DNA of 12,289 nt from Verrucomicrobia bacterium UBA5540. Its GTDB lineage: Bacteria; Verrucomicrobiota; Kiritimatiellia; Kiritimatiellales; Tichowtungiaceae. The DNA lies in NCBI GenBank assembly GCA_002423675.1, contig DINM01000128.1, positions 17,968-30,256 on the forward strand, written 5' to 3'. The notes under the pieces were generated by a model. The model had not been told where the DNA came from, searched no databases, and saw only the letters and a list, made by a program, of their open reading frames with translations. Both the position numbers and the translations under genes were made by a program. Positions 1 through 6,596 of the stretch are shown in pieces (the stretch's first letter is position 1; each line of letters begins with the position of its first letter).

Positions 1-1249
1 ATATCTCATTAGACGGATTGATGTAAATCGTTCCCTGATTTCCGTCCACCAGCATTTCACACAACTCGCAAAACAGATCGAACTGCTGCGGATCAATCAT
101 CACCATCGGTTTTTGCAACGATCGGCAGATGATCGCATTATGCGACGTGATCCCGCCCTGCACGACAAACCCTTCGGCCTTTTCCGTCGCCAGCTTGAGA
201 ATATCCGACGGCAGCAGCATGTCGGCCACAATAATCTGTCCGCTGTAGTCCCCCTGAACCCGGTCGCCACCGATCAGGTTTTCGAGCAGGCGATGGCCCA
301 GGTCTTTGAGGTCATGCACCTTTTCCTGTAAACGCGGATTAGGGCTGGACGAAAAAATCTGAATATACCGGTTTACCAGCTCAACGATCGCGGCGGCGGG
401 CGGGCTGCCCGCCTCAATACGGCGGCGGATCTCGCCGGAAAATTCATCGTCCGCCAGAATCAGCAGGTGTGCGCTGAAAATCAGCTGCGCTACGTCAGAG
501 AGCTCCTCATCCGCCTGACGCTGCAAATCTTTAAGCTGTTGCTCGGTCCGTTCCAGGGCCGCATTAAAATCAGCGGCCGTCAGTCCCTCCGGAACACCTT
601 CCGGAACCTGAAAAGCTCCGCCGTGCCCTGAAATGATAAACGTGGCACGACCCTGCGCGACCCCTGCACTGGCCGGACGGCCCCGAATCATCTTCGGGAA
701 CGTCTGCGCCGACGACGACCTCACATCATCCCGCCGATGCAGCTCCTGCAGCAAGGTCGCATTTTCAATCACGGCCGCGAGCTGTGCCGCAATCGCGCCC
801 AGCGCCTGTTCGTCTTTCTTATCGAAATAATCCGGCTCCGGATCCTGCACAACCAGCACGCCGACGCGGGTCAGGCCGCGCCGGATCGGCACGGCGAGAA
901 ACGCCTGAAACTTTTCCTCGTCGATTCCCGAGACCGGCTGATATTTCGGACTGAGAAACCCGCGGGCTTCGCGAATCGCACGCAACTCTTTAAGCGCCAA
1001 CCCTGCCAGACCCTGACCGAGGCGCAAAGTCACCTTACCTACCGCCTCTGGACTCAGCCCCTGCGTCGCGCACAGAGTTAATTCACGGGTTTTATCGTCA
1101 TAGGTGTAAATTGAACAGACCGCCGCCTGCATGTGATAGGCCACCACGCTCACCGCCGCCTGCAAAAAATCATCGAGACTGCTGCTCTTTTCAAAAAGAG
1201 ACGACAGCTCCGCAATATCGCAGATCATATTGACGTTTGCTTTACCCAT
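1..1249 (-). CDS. ptsP: GAF-domain phosphoenolpyruvate-protein phosphotransferase (PtsP-type enzyme I), partial
   Basis: The reading frame is open from ATG at 1249 to the left edge (416 codons), so the C-terminal PEP-binding barrel is outside the window. Residues about 15-170 look like a GAF sensor domain (VCSIYTYDD, LRLGQGLAG, FLAVPIRRG, GVLVVQD). Residues about 188-330 match the enzyme I N-terminal domain (GRPASAGVAQGRA, then the helical part with AHLLILADDEF). Residues about 335-410 are the phosphohistidine domain, with GGITSHNAIICRS carrying the expected active His370. Known family role: autophosphorylation from PEP and phosphate transfer to HPr-like carriers, in PtsP-type proteins usually for the regulatory nitrogen PTS in the cytoplasm. 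An in-frame TGA eight codons upstream makes ATG 1249 the only ATG start, and GGCGAG lies 6-11 bases before it. It lies downstream of intI on the same strand with a 157-bp gap. The symbol is by domain order, and an atypical ptsI is the alternative. Confidence 0.88.
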   Translation of the reverse strand, partial: MGKANVNMICDIAELSSLFEKSSSLDDFLQAAVSVVAYHMQAAVCSIYTYDDKTRELTLCATQGLSPEAVGKVTLRLGQGLAGLALKELRAIREARGFLSPKYQPVSGIDEEKFQAFLAVPIRRGLTRVGVLVVQDPEPDYFDKKDEQALGAIAAQLAAVIENATLLQELHRRDDVRSSSAQTFPKMIRGRPASAGVAQGRATFIISGHGGAFQVPEGVPEGLTAADFNAALERTEQQLKDLQRQADEELSDVAQLIFSAHLLILADDEFSGEIRRRIEAGSPPAAAIVELVNRYIQIFSSSPNPRLQEKVHDLKDLGHRLLENLIGGDRVQGDYSGQIIVADMLLPSDILKLATEKAEGFVVQGGITSHNAIICRSLQKPMVMIDPQQFDLFCELCEMLVDGNQGTIYINPSNEI

Positions 1250-1307
1250 AAAGATCTCGCCGGTTCTAACTCATTTTTCCAAGGTTTGCCAGACGCTTCT
1301 TTCTCCG

Positions 1308-1391
1308 CCGCACATTCTTATGCGGCCTCTCCCAAAAGGTCGAGTGAAAGACCTCAGCAGGACGACAGCGATTTTTCCAGACATTGGAAAA
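1308..1391. other. Intergenic hairpin cluster between intI and ptsP
   Basis: Three short inverted repeats lie between the intI stop and the ptsP start: CCGCA/TGCGG (1308-1312 with 1321-1325), AGGTC/GACCT (1337-1341 with 1350-1354), and TTTTCCA/TGGAAAA (1373-1379 with 1385-1391, loop GACAT). The last is a perfect 7-bp stem with an A/T outer end and could act as a weak terminator for intI. No clear T-tract follows it on the minus strand, so this is uncertain. A half copy, TTTTTCCAAGG, lies at 1274-1284. Confidence 0.4.
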
Positions 1392-1406
1392 TGAATGGGT
1401 GCAGGC

Positions 1407-2792
1407 TCAACCTGCCAGCATGTCGAGCGGACTGCGTCCGGCGAGGCCGGGGCGGTTGAGAACATGCGTATAAATCATCGTTGTGGACACATCCGCATGA
1501 CCGAGCAGCTCCTGCACCGTACGAATATCAGCCCCGCCCGCCAGCAAGTGGGTAGCAAAAGAGTGGCGCAGCGTATGACACGTTACCCGTTTGGAAATCC
1601 CCGCCTTGATCGCACTGGATTTTACCACCCTCTGCAGGTTCTTCTCGCTGATATGATGCCGCCTGCGCTGACCGCTCCGCGGATCCGTACTGAGACGGGC
1701 TGCCGGAAAAACATACTGCCAGATCCACTCCTTCGGAGCACTCGGATACTTCCGTGCCAAACCGCCCGGAAGAAACACCGCTCCAAAACCAGCCTCCAAA
1801 TCTGCATCATGCTGCGCCTTCACCTTGGCTAAATGTTCCTTTAAATCAGGAATCAGCTTTGTCGGCAATGGGACCCGCCGGTCTTTCCCCCCTTTCCCGT
1901 CAACCACAAGAATATAGCCGTTATCAAAATCAATGTTCTGTATGCGCAGCCGGACACACTCCATCAGACGCATTCCGGCTCCGTAAAGAAGCGAAGCCAT
2001 TAACTGATTACGCCCGCTCATCGATGCCAGCAAAGACTGCACCTCACCGGGCGACAGCACCACCGGCAGCCGCCGCCTGCGAGCCGGACGCCGGTAGTCT
2101 CCCAAATCGCCAAGCTCCACCTGCAACACCTGACCGTACAAAAAAACCAGCGCATTGAGAGCCTGAGATTGCGTGGATGGCGCGACCCTGCGTACCAACG
2201 CCAGATACTCCAGAAAATCACGCACTTTTGTCGGACCTTCGGGGAAAGAGCCCCCGCAGTAGGCTGCAAATCGTCGCGCCCACTCCACATACGTCTGCTC
2301 TGTCCGAATGGACATTGCACGAGTCCGAATCACTTCTTTTATTCGCTCAAGCTGCGCCTCTGCCTCTAAAGTTAATGTACACGCCTCCTGTTTCTTCACA
2401 TCAGAAGTCAGCGGGGCTTCTCTGGCCAGCGTAGGATGACCCGGCTCCAGATCACCGCAGGCAGCCAACCGTCCTTCCCAGTCATAGGCAACGGCCCACT
2501 CCGGACTCACCATCTCAACCAGCAGAATCCTCAAAGCGGTAATCGCCTGCGCAACCTGCCAGTCCTGTAAAGATGCGTTGCGACCTAATACATCCAGATA
2601 ACGATCGAGATAGGTCACATCAACATCCCGTAATTTGCGCCCCTGTAATCCATAAACAAACTGCCGGGCACGGCGCATCGTCCACTCCCCTGAATACCCG
2701 ACAAGTCCATGGTTACTGACTTTTTCGGCATAACGGGCCCAAAAATCCTGTTCTTTATCAGACATTTTTCTTTTAACGTACTCTTCAGGCAT
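1407..2792 (-). CDS. intI: Integron integrase (site-specific tyrosine recombinase), long form
   Basis: This is a 461-aa tyrosine recombinase of the integron class. It inserts and excises cassettes between attI and folded attC sites. Catalytic residues are in place: Arg275 (GAGMRLMEC), a lysine in [10 protein letters not shown] (near 300-303), His406 and Arg409 in CHTLRH, His432 in LLGHADVST and nucleophile Tyr441 in [10 protein letters not shown]. The stretch about 333-382 ([36 protein letters not shown]) is the extra segment that separates integron integrases from XerC/XerD. The ending RSPLDMLAG also fits the family. Typical IntI proteins are about 320-340 aa. Here residues 1-135 are an additional helical region before the usual core-binding domain (about 140-225). 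ATG 2792 has AGG 11-13 bases upstream. Met10 (2765) is a less supported alternative. The gene is divergent from the array, the usual integron arrangement. I saw no LexA box (CTGT-N8-ACAG) upstream. Confidence 0.97.
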   Translation of the reverse strand: MPEEYVKRKMSDKEQDFWARYAEKVSNHGLVGYSGEWTMRRARQFVYGLQGRKLRDVDVTYLDRYLDVLGRNASLQDWQVAQAITALRILLVEMVSPEWAVAYDWEGRLAACGDLEPGHPTLAREAPLTSDVKKQEACTLTLEAEAQLERIKEVIRTRAMSIRTEQTYVEWARRFAAYCGGSFPEGPTKVRDFLEYLALVRRVAPSTQSQALNALVFLYGQVLQVELGDLGDYRRPARRRRLPVVLSPGEVQSLLASMSGRNQLMASLLYGAGMRLMECVRLRIQNIDFDNGYILVVDGKGGKDRRVPLPTKLIPDLKEHLAKVKAQHDADLEAGFGAVFLPGGLARKYPSAPKEWIWQYVFPAARLSTDPRSGQRRRHHISEKNLQRVVKSSAIKAGISKRVTCHTLRHSFATHLLAGGADIRTVQELLGHADVSTTMIYTHVLNRPGLAGRSPLDMLAG

Positions 2793-2797
2793 ATAAT
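2792..2797 (+). promoter_or_regulatory. Candidate cassette promoter (Pc) -10 element
   Basis: A perfect TATAAT on the plus strand overlaps the intI start codon and points into the array. Transcription would begin near 2804, about 60 bases before attI, which is where Pc promoters are often found. The -35 side is poor (T-rich, no TTGACA-like match at 16-18 bp), and there is no extended -10 TGN. Confidence 0.35.
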
Positions 2798-2839
2798 TTA
2801 CCTATCACATTGGAGAGAGCTCTTTAAAGAAAGAAATAG

Positions 2840-2873
2840 GTTGAATCCGATGCGACCTAATCAACTGTTGGGA
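2840..2873 (+). other. attI recombination site
   Basis: The core GTTGGGA (2867-2873) marks where cassette 1 was inserted, between G2867 and T2868. It is preceded by AAC with one base between (CAACTGTTG), forming the small inverted core expected of an attI simple site. Proof comes from cassette 1 itself: its attC R'' box TCCCAAC (3753-3759) is the exact reverse complement of GTTGGGA. A second GTTGAAT (2840-2846), 27 bp upstream in the same orientation, fits the GTTRRRY consensus and may be an accessory integrase-binding direct repeat, as known for attI1. The outer limit is not visible. Confidence 0.8.
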
Positions 2874-2882
2874 ATAAATAAT

Positions 2883-3749
2883 ATGAAAAAAATAGTCTTA
2901 CTCATCTGTGTCGTGATCAGCGGAGTATCCTGTACACATACCGACCCATATGCATCCCTAACGAAAGATGAGTTAATACTCAAGTTTCTAGATGTTTATG
3001 ACGTGAAAGACATTCGCATGAAAACTGTGAATGACTATCTGGAATCAGTATCCGACTCGGTTAGCCCAGAATTCCTAGACGCAGCTAAAAGGCATTTAAC
3101 ATGGGAGGCCGGTTTAGAATTTCGCATGTCTTTTCTCCGGGAGCATTATTCTAGAGATGAAATCGTTGAATTAATAAAAATGTATGAATATCCGGAAATT
3201 AAACGCCTTGCGCTGAAAGGGGAGTCGTTAGCTATTCAAATAAACGAGGCGCAGAAAAAATGGATAGCCGAAACATACGCTGATATTCAAGAAGAGTTGG
3301 GCCAATCCACTAATACGGCGAATAAAATAAAAATTATAAATGAAGCTGTCCGTTCTTGCTATGAACGTGGAGTCATGTTTTTTGAAGATGAAGAATATGA
3401 CAGGGCTCTTCTCGACTTCTTACACGTCGTTGAAACTGCACCAACGGAGAGTCCGTATCTGCGTCATGTTTATTGGCGTATTGCCAACATCTATATTTGG
3501 GAAAAGGAGTATGAGAAGGCGGTTATATTTCTAAACAAACTCTCCGAGTTAATGCCAGATGACTGGTGGGCATATGAGCGAAAAGGGTTTATTCGGGCAT
3601 CTCAGGGTCGGTATGATGAAGCAAAAGTCCTCTTCAATCGGGCTGCAGAACTCAACCCTGATTCGGAAACAATTCGAGAGTCTCTCAAGCGTTTAGAAGA
3701 AAAAAGTGGGCAAGACATGGAGACAGCATCGGGGTCTCCAATAAAATAA
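2883..3749 (+). CDS. Cassette 1: secreted or lipid-anchored TPR protein
   Basis: The product has 288 aa. Residues 1-17 form a signal peptide (KK then a hydrophobic run to ISGVSC). Cys17 may be lipidated, but the -3 residue is Gly, so the lipobox is not canonical. Residues about 84-112 (FLREHYSRDEIVELIKMYEY) resemble the DUF2059-type helical motif. Three TPR-like units follow at about 155-188, 194-227 and 228-261 (EYDRALLDFL, EYEKAVIFL, RYDEAKVLFNRAAELNP), indicating a protein-binding scaffold in the periplasm. The frame is open upstream to 2709, but that part overlaps intI and attI. ATG 2883 directly precedes the signal peptide and lies 15 bases into the cassette, with GGGA from the attI core about 10 bases before it. 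As the first cassette it is closest to any Pc promoter. The specific function is unknown. Confidence 0.85.
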   Translation: MKKIVLLICVVISGVSCTHTDPYASLTKDELILKFLDVYDVKDIRMKTVNDYLESVSDSVSPEFLDAAKRHLTWEAGLEFRMSFLREHYSRDEIVELIKMYEYPEIKRLALKGESLAIQINEAQKKWIAETYADIQEELGQSTNTANKIKIINEAVRSCYERGVMFFEDEEYDRALLDFLHVVETAPTESPYLRHVYWRIANIYIWEKEYEKAVIFLNKLSELMPDDWWAYERKGFIRASQGRYDEAKVLFNRAAELNPDSETIRESLKRLEEKSGQDMETASGSPIK

Positions 3750-3752
3750 AAA

Positions 3753-3816
3753 TCCCAACCAGAGCACGCACTCTATCACCGGCTCCGCCGGTTCAGAGTG
3801 ATGCTGGTCGTTTGCT
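3753..3816 (+). other. attC site of cassette 1
   Basis: R'' is TCCCAAC (3753-3759) and the R' core is GTTTGCT (3810-3816), with crossover after G3810. Internal pairs CACTCT/AGAGTG (3769-3774 with 3795-3800) and CCGGC/GCCGG around a TCC loop (3779-3791) give the folded single-strand form that IntI recognises. It is nearly identical to the attC of cassette 3. Confidence 0.93.
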
Positions 3817-4173
3817 TCAAAAAGAAAGATATTTTTTAGTCGACATAAAAAGGTACAATCGACCCGTCTGTGTAAGCTGAAGGGCGAGCGAATCTGAAAG
3901 ATTCGGACAGCTGAGGCCGTCAACACAGACGCGGCGCGATTGGCAAATTGGAACTGCTCCGCATAACATTACGTTTATGCGAAACCAGTCCGCAATTATG
4001 CACAAGGTGTCGACTGACTGGACATGGATAAGAGGAAAAGAAACGGCGGGATGCAAAATAAGGTTGATTTAAAACTATAGGGAGCGGCCGAAGCAAACCA
4101 GTCGTTTGAGCCGACCTTCCTCAATTCCACAAGGTCTGTTCAAACCACAAGCGTCAGGCGGCCCAACTCAACG
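3811..4173 (+). ncRNA. Cassette 2: no convincing ORF, strongly structured, possible non-coding RNA
   Basis: This 363-bp cassette is bounded by good attC cores but has no plausible long ORF. It contains a nested stem at 3856-3942: CAATCG/CGATTG (3856-3861 with 3937-3942), GTCTGTGT/ACACAGAC (3866-3873 with 3923-3930), AGCTG/CAGCT (3875-3879 with 3908-3912) and CGAATC/GATTCG (3889-3894 with 3900-3905, loop TGAAA). A second stem at 3950-3991 pairs GGAACTG with CAGTCC (one bulge) and CGCATAA with TTATGCG. Two small plus-strand ORFs exist (3977-4072, 31 aa; 4024-4080, 18 aa, basic), both without a convincing ribosome binding site. Integron-borne small RNAs are known (the sRNA-Xcc1 family); I do not claim membership. 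Strand and RNA status are inferred. A decayed cassette is the alternative. Confidence 0.45.
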
Positions 4174-4179
4174 TTGGTG
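4092..4179 (+). other. attC site of cassette 2
   Basis: R'' AGCAAAC (4092-4098) is the exact reverse complement of the cassette 2 start (GTTTGCT at 3810). The R' core is GTTGGTG (4173-4179), with crossover after G4173. The inner arms GTTTGA/TCAAAC and GACCTT/AAGGTC form a hairpin. Confidence 0.92.
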
Positions 4180-4187
4180 TAAAAAAT

Positions 4188-5018
4188 ATGAAAACAAACC
4201 GCATTTCAAATCCACTAACGGTAATGGCGGTGTTCGTATCTTTAGCTGAAGTCAGCGGAAGCGCAGTACTTCCAACTTTAACCGGTGGCGTACAAGAAAT
4301 TTTCTTGTGGTTTGTTATGCTGTTCCCTGTACTTATCGTCATTCTCTTTTTCGCAACTCTAAACTGGAACCATAAAGTCCTCTACGCTCCTACAGATTTC
4401 CGAGATGACAAAAGTTTTTTAGATTTGATTCGTCCTATGAATGAAGCAGAACGAATTCAAAAATTGACCGAGATGTCATCGGAAAAAGAGCTAGATGAAC
4501 ACGTCACAACCGCTAGTGAAATACCTATTATCAAAACCACAGCTGACCCCAAAGTAACTTACTCATTTCAAGCTAAAGCAAGAGAGGCTGAAGCTCTTGT
4601 CATACAGGATATTCAAAAAGAATTCCCTCTCCCTTTCACGCGGGAAGTTAGCTTCGAAGATGTTGGATATTTTGATGCAATGGCTCCTGACACCAAAAGG
4701 AAAGAAATCATTGCAGTCGAGGTCAAATATCTTAAGTCCGGCTATTTTGATGCCAAAGTTATTCATAAACTGATCCATCAAAGTGAAGCATTGCGCAAAT
4801 CAGCCTCAGAACACGGTTACACATCCAGACTGATCCTCGCTGTAGTCATTGGTGACGAGGCTAAAGAGAATCATAAGAAGGCCATAAAGAAACAAATTGA
4901 AGAGATTACGAAGTACGCAGATGAATCACTTGATGTGAGAATTTTTGATTTCTCAGAGCTTAAAAATAACACCAACCAGAGCACACACTCTATCACCGCC
5001 TCCGGCGGCTCAGAGTGA
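4188..5018 (+). CDS. Cassette 3: membrane-anchored PD-(D/E)XK-like nuclease-fold protein
   Basis: The product has 276 aa. A strong membrane segment spans about 37-58 (WFVMLFPVLIVILFF), preceded by a weaker hydrophobic stretch at 9-31. It is followed by TLNWNHKVLYAPTDFRDD, a juxtamembrane motif I recall from other bacterial hypothetical proteins. The soluble domain (about 128-258) has the order helix with Glu133/Glu135 (AREAEALVIQDI), strand with Asp163 (VGYFDAMAP), strand with Glu178-x-Lys180 (IIAVEVKYLK) and helix with Gln198 (LIHQSEAL). This is the layout of the PD-(D/E)XK fold, which includes restriction and repair nucleases. ATG 4188 lies 14 bases into the cassette with no Shine-Dalgarno. 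The last 16 residues (from about 261) and the stop are encoded by the attC site. Substrate and biological role are unknown; defence or DNA processing at the membrane is speculation. Confidence 0.8.
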   Translation: MKTNRISNPLTVMAVFVSLAEVSGSAVLPTLTGGVQEIFLWFVMLFPVLIVILFFATLNWNHKVLYAPTDFRDDKSFLDLIRPMNEAERIQKLTEMSSEKELDEHVTTASEIPIIKTTADPKVTYSFQAKAREAEALVIQDIQKEFPLPFTREVSFEDVGYFDAMAPDTKRKEIIAVEVKYLKSGYFDAKVIHKLIHQSEALRKSASEHGYTSRLILAVVIGDEAKENHKKAIKKQIEEITKYADESLDVRIFDFSELKNNTNQSTHSITASGGSE

Positions 5019-5033
5019 TGCTGGTCGTTCGAA
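4970..5033 (+). other. attC site of cassette 3
   Basis: R'' CACCAAC (4970-4976) is the exact complement of the cassette 3 start (GTTGGTG). The R' core is GTTCGAA (5027-5033), with crossover after G5027. It is 64 bp like attC1, with four differences over the 56 bp from AAC to GTT. Two of these swap both partners of one stem pair (C4999:G5005 against G3782:C3788). Confidence 0.93.
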
Positions 5034-5048
5034 ACCAAAAAGGGAATT

Positions 5049-5336
5049 ATGAAAAAACTAATTTCACTGTTAATCATCAGCCTGACTTTTTGTTTGTCCG
5101 GCTGTGTCACCACATCTGAAACGCCTGTTTATGTAAGCAGATCGGTAATTGATAATTTTACTCCTAACACGACATCGAAAAGCGAAGTTGAACAAGCTTT
5201 GGGAAAACCAAATGACACCGACCTTAATCCCGATGGACGGAGTGTTTATCTGTACTTTACATCGAAAAGAAACATCTCCCTCCTGGTATTTGACAGGAAT
5301 GATGTCCTCATGAAGGTTGTGAATTACGAGAAATAA
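5049..5336 (+). CDS. Cassette 4: small lipoprotein with BamE/SmpA-like domain
   Basis: The product has 95 aa. A type II signal peptide ends in FCLSGC with lipidated Cys19. The mature part has the SmpA/OmlA (BamE)-type pattern: IDNFTPNTTSKSEVEQALGKP (about 35-55), then DGRSVYLYF, a strand ISLLVFD, and NDVLMKVVNYE at the C-terminus. Such domains are small two-helix, three-strand modules on outer-membrane lipoproteins; BamE itself assists outer-membrane protein assembly. Nothing shows that this protein is part of the Bam complex. The start is preceded by AAGGGA with 5-6 bases spacing, a good ribosome binding site inside the cassette. It lies alone between attC3 and attC4. Confidence 0.82.
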   Translation: MKKLISLLIISLTFCLSGCVTTSETPVYVSRSVIDNFTPNTTSKSEVEQALGKPNDTDLNPDGRSVYLYFTSKRNISLLVFDRNDVLMKVVNYEK

Positions 5337-5349
5337 TAATCAGACAATT

Positions 5350-5464
5350 TTCGAACCAGAAAGTTGAACTTACGGAAAACCCCGGTGGTGATTTTTAAAA
5401 TCAAAAGTTCGCGCAGAGTTGAAGTCGGCACGGCCTTTTCCGAAGCTCACTTTTGACGTTCGGT
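5350..5464 (+). other. attC site of cassette 4
   Basis: R'' TTCGAAC (5350-5356) matches the cassette 4 start (GTTCGAA). The R' core is GTTCGGT (5458-5464), with crossover after G5458. At 115 bp it is the longest attC here, with CGGAAAA/TTTTCCG as an inner arm. Confidence 0.9.
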
Positions 5465-5476
5465 AGAAAGAAGGAT

Positions 5477-5941
5477 ATGAAGAAAATCATAACATTATTT
5501 ATCGCTGCCTTACTCATGACCGGATGTACAACTATGTACAATGAGCCATCCGTAAGTTCTCCGCATGCAACATTGCGCGGGAAACCAATCGAGGGTGTCG
5601 GCGCAACAATAGCAAACTTCAAAGAGGCGTATATATACGAGATCAATGGTAAGCCAGTTAGCAACATGTGGAAAAGCTATGGAGCCAAACGTAAGATTCC
5701 GGCGGGAAAAACATCCGTAATTCTTGGAGCTCATCTAGATGGGCCTCTCACCGCGATATCAGAGGTGAATTTTTATGCTAAACCGGGAGTAGATTATCAA
5801 GCGTGCCGAAAGGAATCAGGCATGGATGTAACGCTTTATGTAGAAGAAGGTGGGTCAGGAGTAATTGCCGGAAGCAGTCAGACAAAGAAAATTAAAAAAG
5901 CAGCATCAGCCGCACCTATATTTATACCGATCGTTTACTAA
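5477..5941 (+). CDS. Cassette 5: lipoprotein of unknown function
   Basis: The product has 154 aa. A signal peptide with lipobox LLMTGC places lipidated Cys17 at the mature N-terminus. The rest is strand- and glycine-rich (EGVGATIANFKEAYIYEING, then IPAGKTSVILGAHL) and ends in a hydrophobic tail, APIFIPIVY. The centre, with YIYEINGKPV and KRKIPAGKTSVIL, resembles small periplasmic or outer-surface beta domains in which an 'aG.H.i.l' strand precedes extended sheet; I cannot name a family. The frame also has an ATG at 5453, but that lies in attC4, before the crossover. ATG 5477 has AAGGA three bases upstream and begins the signal peptide. Its own attC is crippled, so this gene is probably mobile only together with the gene of cassette 6. 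Confidence 0.8.
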   Translation: MKKIITLFIAALLMTGCTTMYNEPSVSSPHATLRGKPIEGVGATIANFKEAYIYEINGKPVSNMWKSYGAKRKIPAGKTSVILGAHLDGPLTAISEVNFYAKPGVDYQACRKESGMDVTLYVEEGGSGVIAGSSQTKKIKKAASAAPIFIPIVY

Positions 5942-5955
5942 TTAATTATAAGAGA

Positions 5956-5992
5956 ATCGAACCACCGCTCAGAGTGACGCGAGGCATTCGGT
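5956..5992 (+). other. Truncated, probably inactive attC remnant of cassette 5
   Basis: Only 37 bp separate the outer ends. R'' ATCGAAC (5956-5962) has one mismatch to the cassette start, and the R' core reads ATTCGGT (5986-5992), with A in place of the invariant G of GTT. The right arm (CGCTCAGAGTGACGCG, 5965-5980) is identical to that of attC6, but the left arm carrying CACTCT and the loop are missing, so the hairpin cannot form. Confidence 0.8.
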
Positions 5993-6004
5993 ATTGAAAA
6001 ATAT

Positions 6005-6538
6005 ATGAAAACAATCTCTCTGCTTATTCTCTTGATGATTTCCGGTTGTGCATTGCCTAACCCGACCTTGCATGTAGACATTGCATCTCCAATAAAAGGA
6101 TGCATCACGAAAAATGGAATACCCATCGAAGGTGCTATTGTTACCCGGAAGTGCTCAAGCGGTTGGTATGGAGAATTTCCTGTTGAGACATCCACATCAA
6201 ATTATGATGGATTTTACGGGTTTCCAGGGATCACGAAACAAAACTATGTCATGTTACTTCACACGCCTACTATCTGGCAGGAGTTCACCGTCTCATATAA
6301 GGGGAAAATCTATTTAGCTTATAAAAATTTCAGAATGGATTACTCAAAATATGGCGAGTTGAATGCTAAGCATAAATTTGACAACAAGCCACATTCTGGA
6401 TGCGTTGGAACTAACCTGTATGTCTACCTGCCCGACAATAGGAAATATGAAACAAAGCTTTCCAGAAAAGGTAAATGCCTCGAGCTGAATCTAGACCTGC
6501 TAAAACTTGAGGAATACACAAAAAACCAGAACGAATAG
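6005..6538 (+). CDS. Cassette 6: lipoprotein with carboxypeptidase-regulatory-like domain
   Basis: The product has 177 aa. A signal peptide with lipobox MISGC gives lipidated Cys15. Residues about 30-77 (IKGCITKNGIPIEGAIVTR, a variable loop, then TSTSNYDGFYGFPGI) follow the pattern 'G.v..nG.pi.ga.V.R ... T..dG.Y.Fp.i'. This is the carboxypeptidase regulatory-like/DUF6795 beta-sandwich type. The C-terminal part contains further Cys and Tyr residues (Cys35, Cys50 and SGCVGTNLYVYLP), which may form disulphides in the periplasm. No Shine-Dalgarno is seen before ATG 6005. It lies 18 bases after the damaged core of attC5, so a message through cassettes 5 and 6 would carry two lipoproteins in tandem. 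Function is unknown. Confidence 0.8.
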   Translation: MKTISLLILLMISGCALPNPTLHVDIASPIKGCITKNGIPIEGAIVTRKCSSGWYGEFPVETSTSNYDGFYGFPGITKQNYVMLLHTPTIWQEFTVSYKGKIYLAYKNFRMDYSKYGELNAKHKFDNKPHSGCVGTNLYVYLPDNRKYETKLSRKGKCLELNLDLLKLEEYTKNQNE

Positions 6539-6596
6539 CTGTTAGATCACAGAAGCAAGCAGATGAAATTTTGGAAGAATTCATGACGCAGAAATA

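Noticed and set aside
633..1081. Plus-strand ORFs inside the ptsP-like gene.
   Set aside because: They are antisense shadows of a minus-strand gene with clear domains.
2709..2882. N-terminal extension of the cassette 1 ORF up to 2709.
   Set aside because: It overlaps intI and attI, lies outside the cassette, and would bury the signal peptide that begins at 2883.
2793..2882. Search for a LexA box (CTGT-N8-ACAG) controlling intI.
   Set aside because: CTGT at 2865 is not followed by ACAG at the right distance; no other candidate seen.
3817..4056. Minus-strand 79-codon ORF covering much of cassette 2.
   Set aside because: It needs a TTG start, lies in the palindromic region, runs against every other cassette gene and looks like no protein.
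6541..6547. GTTAGAT just after the cassette 6 stop, fitting GTTRRRY, considered as an extra attC core.
   Set aside because: No matching ATCTAAC box or folded arms occur; the true attC with exact R'' match lies at 6597-6660.
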